Positions 48,862 to 59,500 of a DNA stretch of 64,000 nt are shown one piece after another. The notes beneath the pieces are model-generated. The model did no database searches. It had not been told where the DNA came from and saw nothing but the letters and a program-made list of their open reading frames with translations. The DNA comes from Larix kaempferi. Taxonomy: Eukaryota; Streptophyta; Pinopsida; Pinales; Pinaceae. Positions within the stretch are counted from its first letter, which is position 1. Each line of letters begins with the position of its first letter. Location of the stretch: the NCBI GenBank assembly GCA_027924585.1, contig BSBM01000822.1, forward strand, positions 1,816,001 to 1,880,000, in the 5' to 3' direction. The position numbers were made by a program, and so were the translations under genes.

Positions 48862-49015
48862 GCTGGGAATCGACCCCTCCCCCACCGAATCGATCCCAAA
48901 TCGCACTCCGGACGGAATCGACCTGGAATCGATCGATTCCGAGTCGATTCCTCATCGAACCCAGGCTTAAAAACGATCCCGAAATCGAACCCGAGGTCGA
49001 TTCCACGGGCTTGGC
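48862..49015. promoter_or_regulatory. Subterminal AATCGA repeats of the hAT element
   Basis: At least ten AATCGA/TCGATT motifs in both orientations lie within about 150 bases of the left end. Clusters of this kind are the usual transposase-binding sites of hAT elements. The right end (57480-57540) is shorter and carries GCTCCCG and TTTCGCTT motifs instead. Confidence 0.6.
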
Positions 49016-49283
49016 GGATTCATCACAAAAAATTTCCATTTTTTCATTTTTGGGGGGGATTTTTTTGGGTGGGCTAGGTCACTTTGGGCCAATAAAGGGT
49101 GAATGAGTCCATTTCATTACTCATTTGCTTGATTGGGAAGAGTTTGAGCTTGGAGTGAGTTTGCTAGTTGTTTGAGAGCTTTGAGCATTGAGTGGGAGAT
49201 TGAAGGGGAGATTGAAGGGGAGAGCTTGCAAGGGAGATTGAAGCTTCCATAGAGACATTCAACCACCATTGAAGAGCTAAAAG

Positions 49284-49411
49284 GTAGGCTCTAAAAACTC
49301 ATCTTTGTTTGTTTTTGCAATTTTTTTTTCACTATGTTAAAAAATGGAAAACTTGCAATGTTCTCTTCTCCTACTCTTTCCAATTTCTTCTTCTCCATCA
49401 TTCTATTGCAG
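49284..49411 (+). other. Putative 5' untranslated intron of hAT transposase
   Basis: A donor-like AAG|GTAGGC at 49284, a T-rich tract and an acceptor-like CTATTGCAG|G ending at 49411 precede the likely start ATG pair at 49445-49450. This is inferred from splice signals only. A second intron from just after that ATG to about 49505 is possible, because the frame there reads an unexpectedly hydrophobic stretch. Confidence 0.4.
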
Positions 49412-49444
49412 GGAACAAGTGACTCTCATCTTGAATCAAGAAAC

Positions 49445-51376
49445 ATGATGGGTATGTGGTTTTGGTTTTTCATTCCACTTCTTCTCATTATGATGGTGTT
49501 GGGAAGTAGATGTGGTGGTGGTAGTGATGAGGGGGAAGAGGTAGAGAGTGATGCATACCAAGGAGAAGAGGAGGAAGGGGAAGAGGGTGATGATGATGAG
49601 GATGAGGGTGATGTGGGGCAAAAACAAAAAGACACAACACCTTTGTGGAAGTATGTGACAAGGCAAGGGGGAGGGAGAGGGGGTGGAACCACAAAGTTTG
49701 CATGCCCCCATTGTGGGAAAACATACACAAGTTCATATACCCGAGTGAGAAAGCATTTGTGTGGGGTTATGCCATGCGATGTAGGTAAGTCTCATGGAGT
49801 CAAAACTTGTGACAAAGTGGGAACTAAAGAGAGAAGCAAATACAAGATGGAAGAAGAGGCCGCTCAAAACAACTCCAAGAGATCGAGGGTTGATTCTGAA
49901 TCCCCATAGAGAATGTTTGGTAGTGGAGCTGGATCATCATCGACTCGATCGGGAGCCTCATCTCCCCATGGAGTCTCGCCTATACGAAGAACATTATCCG
50001 ATTTCCTTGACCAAAGTTGTAGAGATGATGTGGATTCAAAATTTTATAGGTTTCTCTATGCTTGTGGTGTGCCATTCAATGTTCTTCGCTCACCCTATTG
50101 GCATGAAATGGTACAAGCCATCAATGGTGGCCCTCAAGGATACAGAAGCCTTGGGTATGACAAAGCTAGAACCATGGGACTTGACAGGGAAAGAGCCAAA
50201 ATCAATAGTGCTCTTGGAAAGTTCACAAATGATTGGTCCAACTATGGGGTATCCATTGTATCTGATGGGTGGACAAATGTTAAAGGCAAGCCATTGATAA
50301 ATATTCTTGGCGTTTCTGCTAGCGGTGCAGTCTTCCTTTCAGCCCATGACTACTCAGATCGCTACAAGACCGCTATTAATATTGCACAACCTTTACTTAA
50401 AACCATTCAAGAGATTGGGCCATACAATGTCATTCAAGTCATCACTGATAATGCTGCTAATTGTAAGGCAGCAGGAGCAATCATTGAGGATAAGTATCCC
50501 AACATATTTTGGTCAAGGTGTTTGGTTCACACATTGAACCTTTTGATGCATGATATTGTTAAGATGAAGGACAATAATTACCGATGGATTGGTGCCTTGT
50601 ACAAGAGAGGTAAGAAAATGATCAAATTTATTACCAATCATAGCATGGCCCACCACATTTTTCGCAATCACTCTAAGTTGGAGCTATTGAAGATTGCAAA
50701 GACTAGATTTGCTAGCTACTACCTCACCTTCAGGAGGATTTTGAAGGTAAGAGAGGCATTGGCTAGTATGGTCTCAAGTGATCCATGGCAGGAATTGAAA
50801 GACAGAGCTGCAAGTGCATTGGATAGAAGTGACTTTCAGGAGGTGGAGGACACCGTTCTTGAAGGTCATTTTTGGTCACAAGTTAGGTATGTTCTGCAGT
50901 TCACCAAGCCAGTTTATAACATGATTCGATTTGCAGATACAGATCAGCCGGTGATTGGGGAGGTATATGAGCAGATGGATAGCATGCTTGGTCAAATCAA
51001 AGACATTGTTGAGCAAAGAGATGCAGTCTTGTATGACCATATTCATAAACATGTGGTCAAAAGGTGGGATAATCTAAATGTTCCACTCCATGCCCTTGCA
51101 TATGTCCTCACCCCAAAATACTATTCTCCAATTTGGTTGGCCCAACCTGCACCTGGGGGTGGAGATAGGAAAAAACCCCACACATATCTAGAGGTTGCTG
51201 CTAGGTATATGCAAGCATTAGAGAAGTTGGTCCCTGATGAGGAAGAGTGTGCTCAAGTACAGACTAAATTGAGCATATACATAAGTGAGCATGGACGCTT
51301 TGGTTCCCTGTTTGCAACCAAAGATCGAGACAGATTGGATCCTATCCATTGGTGGAACATGCATGGCTTTGGAGCC
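49445..51376 (+). pseudogene. hAT transposase, N-terminal and catalytic part
   Basis: About 640 codons in one frame with a single internal stop, TAG at 49907-49909. Residues encoded at 49505-49625 are acidic (Glu/Asp-rich). A BED-type zinc finger follows (about 49640-49770), with CPHCGK and a downstream RKHLC. The catalytic region (about 50150-51000) has SDGWT with the first Asp at 50263, TDNAANC with the second Asp at 50446 and the RCLVHTLNL motif near 50515. The segment HWWNMHG at 51349-51366 normally precedes the dimerisation region. Just after it (near 51376) the reading passes into viral sequence. The protein would cut and rejoin DNA at the element ends. Loss of the C-terminal Glu region by insertion inactivates it. 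Confidence 0.9.
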
Positions 51377-54300
51377 ACATATTTGATCTTGGTAAGGCTG
51401 ATGAATACTTTTGTTATATGCAAAAGTTGTTAATAACTTCTGGGAAATCAGGCGATCCAGCCTATCTCAAGCACTACCTCCGTAGTTTCCCAGGACATGT
51501 CCCAGATGCCGTAGAACGTGCCCTTAAAGAAAAGAATATCCCGCTCCATACTTTATTTCTAGCACAACTTCAACAGCATATTATGGAAACTTGGCAAGAG
51601 CATTGTTTGGAGATAAGAGTAAATAAGGATATTAAGAGGCACCAGAAGATGTTTTCAGCATCTTTCTGCAAAGAAGTTGCAGGAATGCCAGATTGGGGGT
51701 GTGGTGCACATAACAGAGGTCATTTTGGCAAAGATTGCCACTGTAAGAAAAAGAAGAAATATTTTACCTCTGAGAAAAGGTATCATCCTGATAAGCCTTA
51801 TCGACATAAGTCCAAATTTCGAAAACCCTTCCACAAGAAAAAATATGCTTATGGTAAGAAATATGTTAAGAGAAGGAAGGAAAAAGGTCCAGGAGATACA
51901 TGTTTTATCTGTGGCAAAAAAGGACATTGGTCTTCTAAATGTCCTGATCGGAAAAATAAGCCAAGGTTGGCTGCTCTTAGCAAATCTTTAGACCCAACTT
52001 GGTGGGATTTTTGTTTGGTTTCATCTGAGCCTCCAGCTTCAGATGATGATATTGTTTTTCTGCCCGATTCTGAAGATGACTCTTCAGATAATTCCGATCA
52101 TGATCCTCCTCAGCTTGCTAAATGTGATCCCTCTTCTCTTTCCAGTTCAGATTCTGAGAGTGATGCACATTTAGGGGGGTGTGAGCTCCCAGATTTTGAT
52201 TACAGTTTATATATGTTTTCTAAAGCCATTTCTCCGGTACAGTTAGAAAAAAGATTGGCTGATATTGATTTACAGCTCTCTACAATTCCAATCTTCAGAC
52301 ATAAAGAAAGAACTCTTTTAAGAGAGGAAAAGAAAGCTTTGCAGAGTCAAGTACAGAATTTGCAGCAAGATAAAGGAAAAGGTCAGATAGATTTAAGTTT
52401 TAATCCTGCAGTCCTTTATCAAGATTATCCAGGAAGTCACAGGGATCGACAGTCTCACAGAACTGATAGAGAAAATCTGCTTAGATTGAAATTAAAAGAA
52501 AAGCAGAAGCAAATAAGAAGTTTAGTTAAAGAAGCAGATGATATTAAGAGTGCTCTAACAGCCCTTTTGTTAGAAAAAGAACAGTCTTCAGAAGAAGAAT
52601 TATCAAATGAGATTGAACGTGTATGTGGTCCTCTTTCGACTGAAAAGTCTCCTTCACCTGAAGAATCCCCATCTCCAAAGTCTCAAAGTCTAAGTCTGCT
52701 TGGAGCAGTTCAAGGTCCTAAACTTTTCATCACCTTACAGTTCTGTCCCAATGAGTTTAAGTCTTATCCTGTACAGTGTCTGCTAGATTCAGGATCCCAG
52801 TTTAATTTAGCCAAAGGAAATGCTTTACCTAGTTTTTACTGGGATAAAACTCAAGAATTTGGATCTGCCATACAAGGAACCCCTGTATATATGAATGGCA
52901 AAGCTGATAATTTCCCTATTTCTTTGTCTGGTAATAGATTAACAGTTTCTTTATTAAGGCTTGATTTGATTAAAGAAGATTGTGTGCTCGGTTCTGAGTT
53001 CTTGCATAAAGTCAGTCCTTTCTCTGTAAATACCCAAGCAAACTCCTTTACTTGTACAGTCAATAACAAATCTATTTCTTTGCCCTTGAGTTATAGTTCT
53101 GTACAGCGGTGTAAAGCTATAGTTTCAACCGAGTCTCCTAATCCTCCTGCCTCACTGCATAAAATGGAAAGGTGCATGATTTTTGCAGAATTACACAGTG
53201 AGAAGTTCTTATCTGGGATAGCAGAGAAATTAAAAAGAGATTGTTGTTCAGAAAGTCCTAATGCTTTTTGGACAAGGGAAAAATATTTTGTATCTCTTCC
53301 TTTTGATCCTCTTCAAAAGATAAAACCTATGAAGGCCTCTGCTAGATTGATGAGTCCCAGTGAAAGAGAATTTTGTTCTAATGAAGTACAAGATCTCCTG
53401 AAAAAGGGTTTGATAGAACCATCTAAAAGTTCTTGGGCTTGTCGTGCTTTTGTTGTCAATAAGCATTCGGAGCAAAAAAGAGGAAAGCCCCGCCTGGTTG
53501 TTAATTTCAAGCCACTTAATGCAGTACTCCAGAAGATAAGGTATCCTCTACCCGATAAAGCAAGTCTTCTTCAGAAAATCACTGGATGTACTATTTTTAG
53601 TAAATTTGATTTGAAGTCAGGGTTTTATCAGATTGGGATAAAACAGAAAGATAGATTCAAAACTGCCTTTGTTGTCCCTCATGGGCAGTATCAATGGAAA
53701 GTCCTTCCATTTGGAATTAACAATGCTCCCTCTGAATTCCAAAAACGAATGGAAGATATCTTTAGGGATATTCCGTGGCTAGCAGTATTTATTGATGATA
53801 TTTTGATATGCTCCAAAAATCTACAAGATCATCTCAAACACTTACAAAAGTTTTATGAGCTAGTCTTCAAACATGGGTTAGTCTTATCTGAAAGTAAAAT
53901 GGAGATAGGTAAGACTGAAATAGAATTTTTGGGTTTAAAGATCAAGGGAGGTCAGGTGGTTTTACAAAATCATGTATTACAGACATTTCAGCATTTCCCT
54001 GACCAGATTACAGACAAAACCCAGTTGCAGCGATTTTTGGGCTGCCTGAATTACATCAGACCCTTCTATAAAGGCCAAGCAGCAGATATGCATTGCCTAC
54101 AGCAAAGGCTTAAGAAGAAGCCAATACCTTGGTCTGATAAAATGACTCTGGCGGTTCAGCAGATTAAAGCCAGAGTAAAAGAGCTCCCAGCTCTCTCCCT
54201 TCCTCAAGGAAATGGAAAGTTGATCATTGAAACTGATGCTTCGAGCACCACATGGGGAGGAGTTCTTATTGAAGAATTGGATGGTAAATCCAATATCTGC

Positions 54301-55695
54301 GGTTATGCTTCTGGCTCATTTAAAGGAGCTGAGTTAAATTATCCTTCCAGCCACAAGGAGATACTTGCTGTTAAGAAAACGGTTAATCATTTCGTTTTGT
54401 ATTTAAAACCAGTAAGATTTGTAATTAGGACAGATCTTAAAATCATGCCTGGTATCTTCAAAAATGAAAATTTAATGGCTGAAAATAGTAGCAAAATTCT
54501 AAAATGGTTTCTATGGCTTAGTAACTTTGACTATGATATTGTTTATAAGCCTGGTTATTTGAATTGTTTAGCTGATATGCTAACTCGTGAGACTTTGCAG
54601 TCAGAGCTACCAATCCTGAATATGTTTTCTGCTGGTTCTTCTGGTTCGAAGAAAGATCAAAGATGGATTCCAAAGAAGGATATAAGTGATAAAGGAAAGG
54701 CTCCTATGAATGAAGAGGAGTTAGAAAAGCAGACCCCTCCTTCGTCCCTGTTCTTGGCCCCATGGGACAAAGATATTTCTGAAGACGAACGCCAGCAGCT
54801 GCTGGATTATGCAAGCAAGGAAGACGCTGAAAAATACCTCAGTCTTACTCTTATTCGACAAATCCAAGCAAGTCCCTGTAAATTGCTCATTTTGGAGCGA
54901 TGGGAGAAAGATGCTTTCTGCGGTTTAACTGAAGCTCAAGAAAAATTGGTGCAATGCAGTGAATTATGGCTTGATGGCAATGAAGAAAAGAACGGTTGGG
55001 TATGGTATGTTGATATTGGCCAAGGGGATCTAACCTGGAGATCCTATAATTTAATTCTCCAATTCTGTCGTGAGCAAAAATCTGTAATCATATGTGCAGA
55101 CCCAGGGAATATGAGGAATCGAAAATGGTCAGGATGGACCCAAGTTTTCCTAGAAAAATTCTGCCCAAGAAAAGAATGGATTGAGCGTAAAGCTAACTTT
55201 ATACTTCATCTTGAAGCAGATATGCAAGCTGCTGATCAGGCAAATCAGTGGTTTAAATTCTTGCTAAGACACCATGGAGGAAGATATACTCCTCTGGAAC
55301 ATTATGTAACTGTCACACAGAAGTTTATAAAGAGAGATAGCCAAGGTAACAGATTGGACACCAAGGTCCATCGAAGAACTCTGCCACTCAACTACAGGGT
55401 TGAGTCTAATTTTGCTTCTGAATTTATGTTTGGTCCAAATGAAGCATTAAAAGGATCAGATGTTGAACAGTGCTTCGGAGAGAAGCTTTATCCTGACATG
55501 ACTGATAGTGAACCTGAAAATGAGTATTGGCAGTTTCCTGAGACTCAGCCAAATTACATAGAAGAAGAACTGGTACGCAGAGAAATTGAAGAAAGCAATT
55601 ATGATGACGGCTGTCTTGATTGTGTCTGTGGCGGTGTTCCAGGTCCTGGTGGTGAGACACATTGCGTCTGTGGATCCGGCTACTCTACTGATTAA
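51377..55695 (+). pseudogene. Caulimovirid polyprotein: partial coat, protease, reverse transcriptase, RNase H, C-terminal extension
   Basis: The frame is open from 51349 to the TAA at 55693, 1,448 codons; the first nine or so come from hAT sequence read out of frame. Numbering from 51349: a basic Lys-rich coat tail at about 130-175; a CCHC knuckle (CX2CX4HX4C) at 185-198, with a degenerate Cys/His cluster near 118-132; an acidic Ser-rich stretch at 225-285; a charged coiled-coil-like part at 295-430; protease DSG at 480-482; reverse transcriptase at about 660-880 with FIDD, catalytic Asps at 816-817; RNase H from about 955, first Asp at 963. About 350 residues after RNase H match nothing I know and end in a Cys cluster. 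No stop interrupts it, which suggests a fairly recent insert. The gene is 5'-truncated, so it is called a pseudogene. Confidence 0.9.
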
Positions 55696-56054
55696 AAATT
55701 CCCGTTGATTGTTTCCAGGAATGAAAGCCTAGTCGGTCCGATTTGATATCTTTTGTAAATATTCTGCTTTTTACGGAAGCCGTTGGTGGGCCTCTCCGCT
55801 TTTAAGATTGTCTGCCATGATTTCCTCGGGATGATTATTGTTCCCCGAGATGCTTTGTAACAGTTAATGGGCCATGGTCTTGTCGGCCATAAGAATCTTT
55901 TGTCGCTGTCAAAGGTACCGGGTCCCCATATGGCGCTGCCTGATGAAGGGATGAGATAACATCGTGTGGTCCCACGATGCCCCGGAATCTCTTAGTGCTC
56001 TACTTTTGACTGGATAGTGTAAGTTCTAAGTGACCGGTTGACCGGCTTTAGAAT
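55696..56054 (+). promoter_or_regulatory. Viral intergenic region upstream of TATA box
   Basis: Non-coding viral DNA between the polyprotein stop and the promoter core. It contains a 7-bp inverted repeat, CATCGTG/CACGATG (55960-55966 and 55973-55979), two TTGAC-type W-box cores (56006-56011 TTGACT and 56038-56043 TTGACC) and a GACCGGTTGACCGG direct repeat around the second. Plant pararetrovirus promoters carry activator sites in the 300 bases before the TATA box. WRKY binding is inferred from motif match only. Confidence 0.5.
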
Positions 56055-56062
56055 TATAAATA
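56055..56062 (+). promoter_or_regulatory. TATA box of viral full-length transcript promoter
   Basis: TATAAATA followed about 30 bases later by AACTCATTTAGGGGCATC is the expected arrangement of a caulimovirid 35S-type promoter and start region. It is oriented plus, toward the leader and the hAT 3' segment. Confidence 0.65.
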
Positions 56063-56104
56063 CAAGGCCTTAGAACTCATTTAGGGGCATCGAGTCGAGT
56101 CGCA

Positions 56105-56328
56105 TGAGCAAGTAGTCCGCTCTGCAATTAAGTCGTCTGAGCAAGTAGTCCGCTCGACAGTGTTTAGGTGTGTGAGAGCCGAGCCCGTATGCTCTGCAAG
56201 TTGCCCATTTGGGTATAACATTGCACCAGAAAGGCAAAGACTCGTTCTGTAAAAAGTCTGTGTCTGTAAGAGCCGAGCCCGTATGCTCTGCAAGTTGCCC
56301 ATTTGGGTATAACATTGCACCAGAAAGG
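56105..56328 (+). repeat. Direct repeats in the viral leader
   Basis: TGAGCAAGTAGTCCGCTC occurs at 56105-56122 and 56138-56155 (period 33). A 60-bp perfect repeat then begins AGAGCCGAGCCCG and ends CACCAGAAAGG, at 56175-56234 and 56269-56328 (period 94). Both lie 45-270 bases after the TATA box, in the leader of the predicted viral transcript. Confidence 0.9.
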
Positions 56329-56597
56329 TGAGGACTCCCTCTGTCAAAGTCTGTAAGTGAGGGTATGCTAGTAAGCATATCTTGGGACTCCCAGGAGCTT
56401 GAAATTAGCTATATGCCTTCGGGAAATAGTGAAATCTAAATGGACCCAAGACATTGTGCTTAGGCATAAGTCCAGAGTAAATATTGTGGTGACGAACTTC
56501 GCAATCCGAGGTCGATCCACTGTGTCTGTAATGTTGTGGCATAAATAATAGCAGCAAGTAATGTTGATGGCGTTTCTCTCAAAAGTTGTTATTTTCC

Positions 56598-57126
56598 CAA
56601 TGTGTTGAATATTTCGGCTCAAGCAATGTTTCTGAGGGTGCTATCACAGGTTGTTAATAGCTCTTCTGCAGAGAGGTGTTGGAGCACCTACAACTTCATC
56701 CACAGTGTAAAGAGAACCAATCTGAATGTAGATCGCGCAGAAAGCTTGGTTTATGTGCACTACAACTTGAGGTTGTTGTCCCATTATTGTGAGGCGGCCA
56801 AGAATGATAAAACATTTTTGACTTGGGACAACAATCCAGAGGAGGCTAATGTGGAGGATGGAGCCATAGCATTAGAGTGCTTGGAGGCTGAACTATTGGG
56901 TGATCATGATGATCCAATTCAGACTACCCATACAGAGATGCCACCCCCAAGCAGAAGCAGCTTTCCGGATGCAGGAGTTTTGCCTTTAGATTCACAACGT
57001 CCAATTTCAGCCCGTGGGGGCCATTCATCTTCTTCTCATGTTCCACGATCACTTCCACCAGCACCTATTCCACCTAGAACACGAGAAAAGAAATTGGAAG
57101 TTACTCGTGGCAAGCGGAAAGCTTAG
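56598..57126 (+). pseudogene. hAT transposase, C-terminal dimerisation part
   Basis: About 175 codons to the TAG at 57124. It starts with the hAT C-terminal signature: a SSSAERCWS motif near residues 20-30, including the presumed third catalytic acidic residue, then NFIHSVKR, DRAESLVYVHYNLRLL and an acidic stretch. The tail is Pro/Ser-rich with a terminal basic cluster (KKLEV...KRKA) that may serve nuclear import. It continues the reading that stopped at 51376 and is separated from it by viral DNA. If transcribed from the viral promoter upstream, only this fragment would be made. Confidence 0.88.
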
Positions 57127-57480
57127 TAGATTCATAGTACTTTGTAGTTTGTATTTCATTTTCATGTTTATTTTGGCGGTTGGCCTATTTTGTAAACATT
57201 ATGGCCTAGTTTGATGGCAAATATTATATGTTGAAATTTGAAGGTTGATGTTGTTGATGATTGATGATTGATGATTTGATGATGATCATTTAATGATAAT
57301 GTTATAAGTTATAGCTCCTAGAATCTAGAAGACTAGATGATTAATGTTATATCAATGTGTACTAAATGGTTATATGAATATCTAGATTCTATGTTTTGAT
57401 GTTTTCTATAGCTAATTTGGCATAATACATGTTTTTTTTATTTATATGCATCAAAATATATTAAAATATATATTATATAA
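57127..57480 (+). other. hAT 3' untranslated region
   Basis: AT-rich, with repeated TTGATGATTGATGATT (57245-57290). No further reading frame was seen before the subterminal part and the inverted end at 57544. Confidence 0.6.
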
Positions 57481-58796
57481 AAAATGCTCCCGAAACGGAA
57501 GCTTTTGAAAATTTCGCTTTTCGCTCCCGCTCCCAACAGCGTAGCTCCTGCCTCCTTATAACATCTCACTGATCAATTAGGTTTACCAAAAACCTAATAT
57601 GAGTGCATGCAAAAACCCACTTTTGCATGCATTTTAATTAACAGTTGTACATGCAAAACGCATGCATGCATGAGGAAAAACATCCTGGAAGGTCCGCATG
57701 CATCCACTGCTGGATTCATGCCACTAAATAGAGTGCATCTCACCCTCTACTCCATCCCGATGCCTATACTATACTGCTGATGTACCTCCATGCAAGGCAT
57801 CTGAATCATGGAGGACATCCCAAGATACCACTATCTCTAACAGAAATCCCATCTCCTCTATTTTAATTTTGACATGAAATTTTAAATGACAGCCACCATT
57901 GCAAAGTAATTTTGGACACAACAAAAAAGATTGTAGAACACTGGTTCACACTATTCAATTGAAAGGCGAGAAAAGAATTACAAACCAAAATGCCCATAGG
58001 ACTTAGGTGAGTCAATAGAACTCGTTTTTCTATGTCGTCATCCAACCACATAAAAAACAGTAACAACACTGGAGCACTAGATCAACATCCTTAGATTAGC
58101 ATAAATCTATAAAAACTTTACATTCAATCAGATTTATATTCCTATTTACACTTACATCATTATATATAATGACATAGTTTTTTATTTATTCGATAGTTTT
58201 TTATAAAGATGATTATCATAGTGATCGAAATGAATTGAATTGATTCGATTACAGACATAATTTCATCCTCAACTCTATTGTATGATTATTCAAAGGTAGA
58301 ATATCAGTCTACCGGGTGAAGATTCTGATGGTTCAATGCATGAGCAGCGAAGAAAGCAATACGATGGAAGAAGCTCCAACGTTCCATCATGATTAAGCCT
58401 TTTGGCTAACCTTAATCTCTCTAATCTGATGGATCGATATTCAAACTCTGAAACACAACATGGCTTTAAACGATCGCATGGAGATGAACGAGTATACGGT
58501 CTATTTTAGATTTTGAACGATCGTGTTGGCAAACGTGCTTCTACTTCTAGCATGGGCGACTTCATATATATATACACACACACCTATGCGCATTGCGATC
58601 TGAAGTATTAACGGTTGCCACATCTGAATATATCATTCCATTTGGACAAAAATTCAGGAAGAAGGATGAGTTCCTAAAGCATATGTTTCAATTTTTATAA
58701 ATAGAATATTATGAACAACTACAAGGCATATTAAAATACAAAGATACCTCCGATCATACCCCTGAATTTCAGTTATAGGTCCATCATATAAAAATT

Positions 58797-58984
58797 CTGA
58801 GTTTCTGGCATATTATAATATAAATTTATTTCATTCTATTAATTTTATTAAACCTTATTATAATATAAAATTTATCTCCAAAATGAAATTCTGAGTTACA
58901 AGCATATTATAATATAAATTTATTTCATTCTATTAATTTTATTAAACCTTATTATAATATAAAATTTATCTCCAAAACGAAATA
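58797..58984. repeat. Tandem duplication, 94-bp unit
   Basis: Two nearly identical AT-rich copies, 58797-58890 and 58891-58984, each start CTGAGTT, contain CATATTATAATATAAATTT and end CTCCAAAA.GAAA. Differences are a handful of bases near the starts and ends, so the duplication is fairly recent. Confidence 0.9.
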
Positions 58985-59265
58985 CTTAAAGTAAATGTCT
59001 ATCAATTCCATTAAACGGGAAACAGAAAAATAATATCAATTTTGGTGTATATTTTGGTGTATGAGATCTATTTTTTTAACAAGAATCTATGTAGTATTAG
59101 TGAGGCTTTTTACCTCATCATAGTATTTTTGTTTTATATTTAATACTAATTATTTTATTATTTTCTGACATGTAATTGATTCCGAAGTGCATCGAGCAAA
59201 TGGAGGGAAGTTGGAACTACCAAGATGGTTGTATCAGGAGCGCATTGCCCGTGATTGGATTTATG

Positions 59266-59500
59266 TTCAACGCTGCAACAATAACCGCCGCAAACACGAA
59301 TTAGCGTATGGAAAAATGGCGTTGTATAATTGTTTGGGTAGACTAATCTCTGGTGAGGCTTTTTTTATAGTGGCAAAAGATATATTCAATGCTGCAACAA
59401 TAACCGCCGCAAACACAAATTAGCATTTGACAAATGACATTGTATCAATAATTGTTTGTATAGACGAATCTCTGGTGAGAAAAACGCCTTATGGCGTAAA
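59266..59500. repeat. Tandem duplication, about 119-bp unit
   Basis: TTCAACGCTGCAACAATAACC at 59266 recurs as TTCAATGCTGCAACAATAACC at 59385. The following CGCCGCAAACAC, AATTGTTTG and AATCTCTGGTGAG segments are also shared. The second copy has several substitutions and small indels. Confidence 0.85.

Larger units (their letters stand above)
51377..56597 (+). mobile_element. Endogenous caulimovirid (pararetrovirus) insert
   Basis: About 5.2 kb lies between hAT codons that belong together (51376 and about 56600). The order is partial coat region, zinc knuckle, aspartic protease, reverse transcriptase, RNase H, unassigned C-terminal region, viral promoter, repeated leader. There is no integrase and no flanking LTR or clear target duplication, as expected for Caulimoviridae, whose DNA enters chromosomes through host repair. 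The movement-protein part and the N-terminal coat part are missing, so the circular genome was opened within the coat region and is incomplete. The junctions are accurate to about 20 bases. Confidence 0.9.
48855..57544 (+). mobile_element. hAT transposon with split transposase, interrupted by viral DNA
   Basis: The element starts CTACGCTGCTGGGA. Its right end read inward on minus starts CTACGCTGTTGGGA, matching 13 of 14. An exact 8-bp duplication, CTCCTGCC, lies at 48847-48854 and 57545-57552. Inside are a BED-type zinc finger, the hAT catalytic region and the C-terminal dimerisation region, all on plus and in order, but about 5.2 kb of caulimovirid sequence separates the last two. Subterminal repeats of GAATCGA type fill 48866-49015. 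Without the viral insert it would be about 3.5 kb, a normal length for an autonomous hAT element. The host site is inside the solo LTR. Confidence 0.95.
47933..57842 (-). mobile_element. Solo Copia-like LTR, split by a hAT transposon
   Basis: The left end is TGTTAATTTATCC at 47933 and the right end is CTCTAACA at 57842. GAAAT flanks both sides (47928-47932 and 57843-57847). Without the nested hAT element and its extra target copy it would be about 1.2 kb. TG...CA ends, a 5-bp duplication and a segment like GGAAACCCCCAACGGGG near 48110 resemble the Copia LTRs elsewhere in this window, and by that comparison it lies in minus orientation. No internal region, primer-binding site or second LTR adjoins it, so it is a solo LTR left after LTR-LTR recombination. 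Confidence 0.85.

Noticed and set aside
49445-49505. Hydrophobic, membrane-like start of the hAT transposase
   Set aside because: A nuclear transposase would not start this way. The stretch probably lies in an intron or before the true start.
49426-49736. Three antisense frames (82-100 codons) rich in Pro, Ser and His
   Set aside because: They are shadows of the acidic, GA-rich N-terminal part of the hAT transposase on plus.
51377-55695. Ty3-type retrotransposon as the source of the 1,448-codon frame
   Set aside because: There are no LTRs, no integrase and no primer or purine tract pair. The coat-like basic knuckle region and the 35S-type promoter downstream fit a caulimovirid better.
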